A stretch of 6,067 nt of DNA, taken from positions 1 through 6,067 of the forward strand of contig CACZOH010000200.1 in assembly GCA_902782785.1 (NCBI GenBank). Direction: 5' to 3'. This document shows, piece after piece, positions 5,540 to 6,067 of this stretch. Below the pieces are notes generated by a model. It had not been told where the DNA came from. It made no database searches and saw only the letters and a program-made list of their open reading frames with translations. Position numbers and translations under genes: made by a program. How positions within the stretch are numbered: the first letter of the stretch is position 1; every line of letters begins with the position of its first letter. This stretch comes from an uncultured Ruminococcus sp. (GTDB lineage Bacteria > Bacillota > Clostridia > Oscillospirales > CAG-272).

Positions 5540-6067
5540 ATGAGTACAAAAGCAAACGGAGGATTGAAGCTGAATTTAAAAAGAACTTTTCTTATCGGCT
5601 TCGCGTTTTTCGGGATACTCTTATTATGGCAGGTCTACGATTCCTGGTGCCCCACGTTTTTAACGGATATTTTTGCAAGACAAATGTATGATCTGTCGTC
5701 GGCTCAGCTCAAATCGGGCGATCCGGACAAAATTCTGAACGTTCAGTGGATAGTCGGTATCATAATGGCGTGCGATAATCTAGCCGCGCTGATACTTCTC
5801 CCTATTTTCGGAAATCTTTCGGACAAAACAAAGTCTCCGATAGGAAAACGTATGCCGTTTATCCTGCTCGGTACCTTGGTATCAGCCATAGCGTTTCCGT
5901 TTATTCCGCTTTTCTTCCACTATAACAACGTCGTCGGAATGGTCGCGATAATGCTTATAGTCCTTGTATTCATGATGATGTACAGAAACCCCGCCGTATC
6001 GCTTATGCCCGATATAACGCCGAAACCTCTGCGTGCAAAAGCAAACGGCATAATAAACATAATGGGC
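5540..6067 (+). CDS. MFS transporter, GPH/SLC45-type sugar:cation symporter, N-terminal part
   Basis: The open frame from ATG 5540 runs 176 codons to the window edge with no stop; full-length relatives have about 450-500 residues and 12 membrane helices. Seen: a charged N-terminus, TM1 about 16-43, TM2 about 68-90 with D79, the cytoplasmic loop GNLSDKTKSPIGKR (91-104) typical of GPH/SUT carriers, TM3 about 105-125, TM4 about 131-152, then RNPAVSLMPDITPKPLRAKA (149-168) before TM5. The extracellular loop between TM1 and TM2 is longish and charged. Start: GAGG at 5528-5531, eight bases upstream, five bases after the DUF1667 stop, so it is very likely in the operon. The family imports sugars and glycosides with H+ or Na+. 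The substrate is not readable; operon position suggests glycerol or a glycerol-containing compound, which is inference. Confidence 0.9.
   Translation, partial: MSTKANGGLKLNLKRTFLIGFAFFGILLLWQVYDSWCPTFLTDIFARQMYDLSSAQLKSGDPDKILNVQWIVGIIMACDNLAALILLPIFGNLSDKTKSPIGKRMPFILLGTLVSAIAFPFIPLFFHYNNVVGMVAIMLIVLVFMMMYRNPAVSLMPDITPKPLRAKANGIINIMG

Noticed and set aside
5494..5691. Plus-strand 65-codon open frame overlapping the transporter start
   Set aside because: It is out of frame with both the DUF1667 gene and the transporter. The transporter frame has its own well-spaced GAGG and membrane-carrier motifs.

Overview
The window looks like part of a chromosome from an anaerobic Firmicute of the class Clostridia, probably an uncultured gut or rumen type. 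The basis is the mix of protein families (an oxygen-sensitive radical SAM sulfatase maturase, a GlpA-like protein with a BFD iron-sulfur domain, and a DUF1667 protein in one glycerol operon), the strong Shine-Dalgarno sites, the heavy use of AUA and AGA codons at moderate GC, and the AT-rich intergenic promoters. No tRNA, rRNA, CRISPR array, insertion sequence or phage gene is visible.

Layout. Positions 1-844 (minus strand) hold the N-terminal 281 residues of an anaerobic sulfatase-maturating enzyme (anSME), cut off by the window edge. Positions 845-990 are an AT-rich divergent control region. It carries a near-consensus sigma-A-type promoter in each direction, with the two -35 boxes back to back. 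From 991 rightward runs a tightly packed operon: glycerol kinase glpK (991-2496), a GlpA-like FAD dehydrogenase with a C-terminal BFD-type [2Fe-2S] domain (2489-3916), a FAD/NAD(P) oxidoreductase of the kind found in the GlpB position in Clostridia (3913-5169), a DUF1667 small Cys-motif protein (5169 or 5172-5534), and the first 176 residues of a GPH/SLC45-type major facilitator transporter (5540-6067, running off the window). The first three junctions overlap by 8, 4 and 1 base and the last gap is 5 bases, so translation of the operon is probably coupled.

Function. GlpK makes glycerol-3-phosphate. The next three proteins together look like an anaerobic glycerol-3-phosphate dehydrogenase that passes electrons from FAD through iron-sulfur centres and a second flavin to an acceptor, yielding dihydroxyacetone phosphate for glycolysis. 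The E. coli enzyme uses GlpA, GlpB and the membrane Fe-S subunit GlpC. Here no GlpC is present, and DUF1667 sits in its place. The GlpB-position protein has a readable second Rossmann motif for NAD(P), so the electron acceptor is open. No glpF facilitator lies in the window. The downstream transporter belongs to a sugar/glycoside symporter family, so the glycerol could come from an imported glycerol-containing compound; this is inference. The GlpK also lacks the histidine that HPr phosphorylates in many Firmicutes.

The window is mostly recognisable metabolism rather than a wholly new system. The points of most interest are the DUF1667-containing dehydrogenase module, the apparently rewired control of GlpK, and the divergent pairing with a sulfatase maturase.
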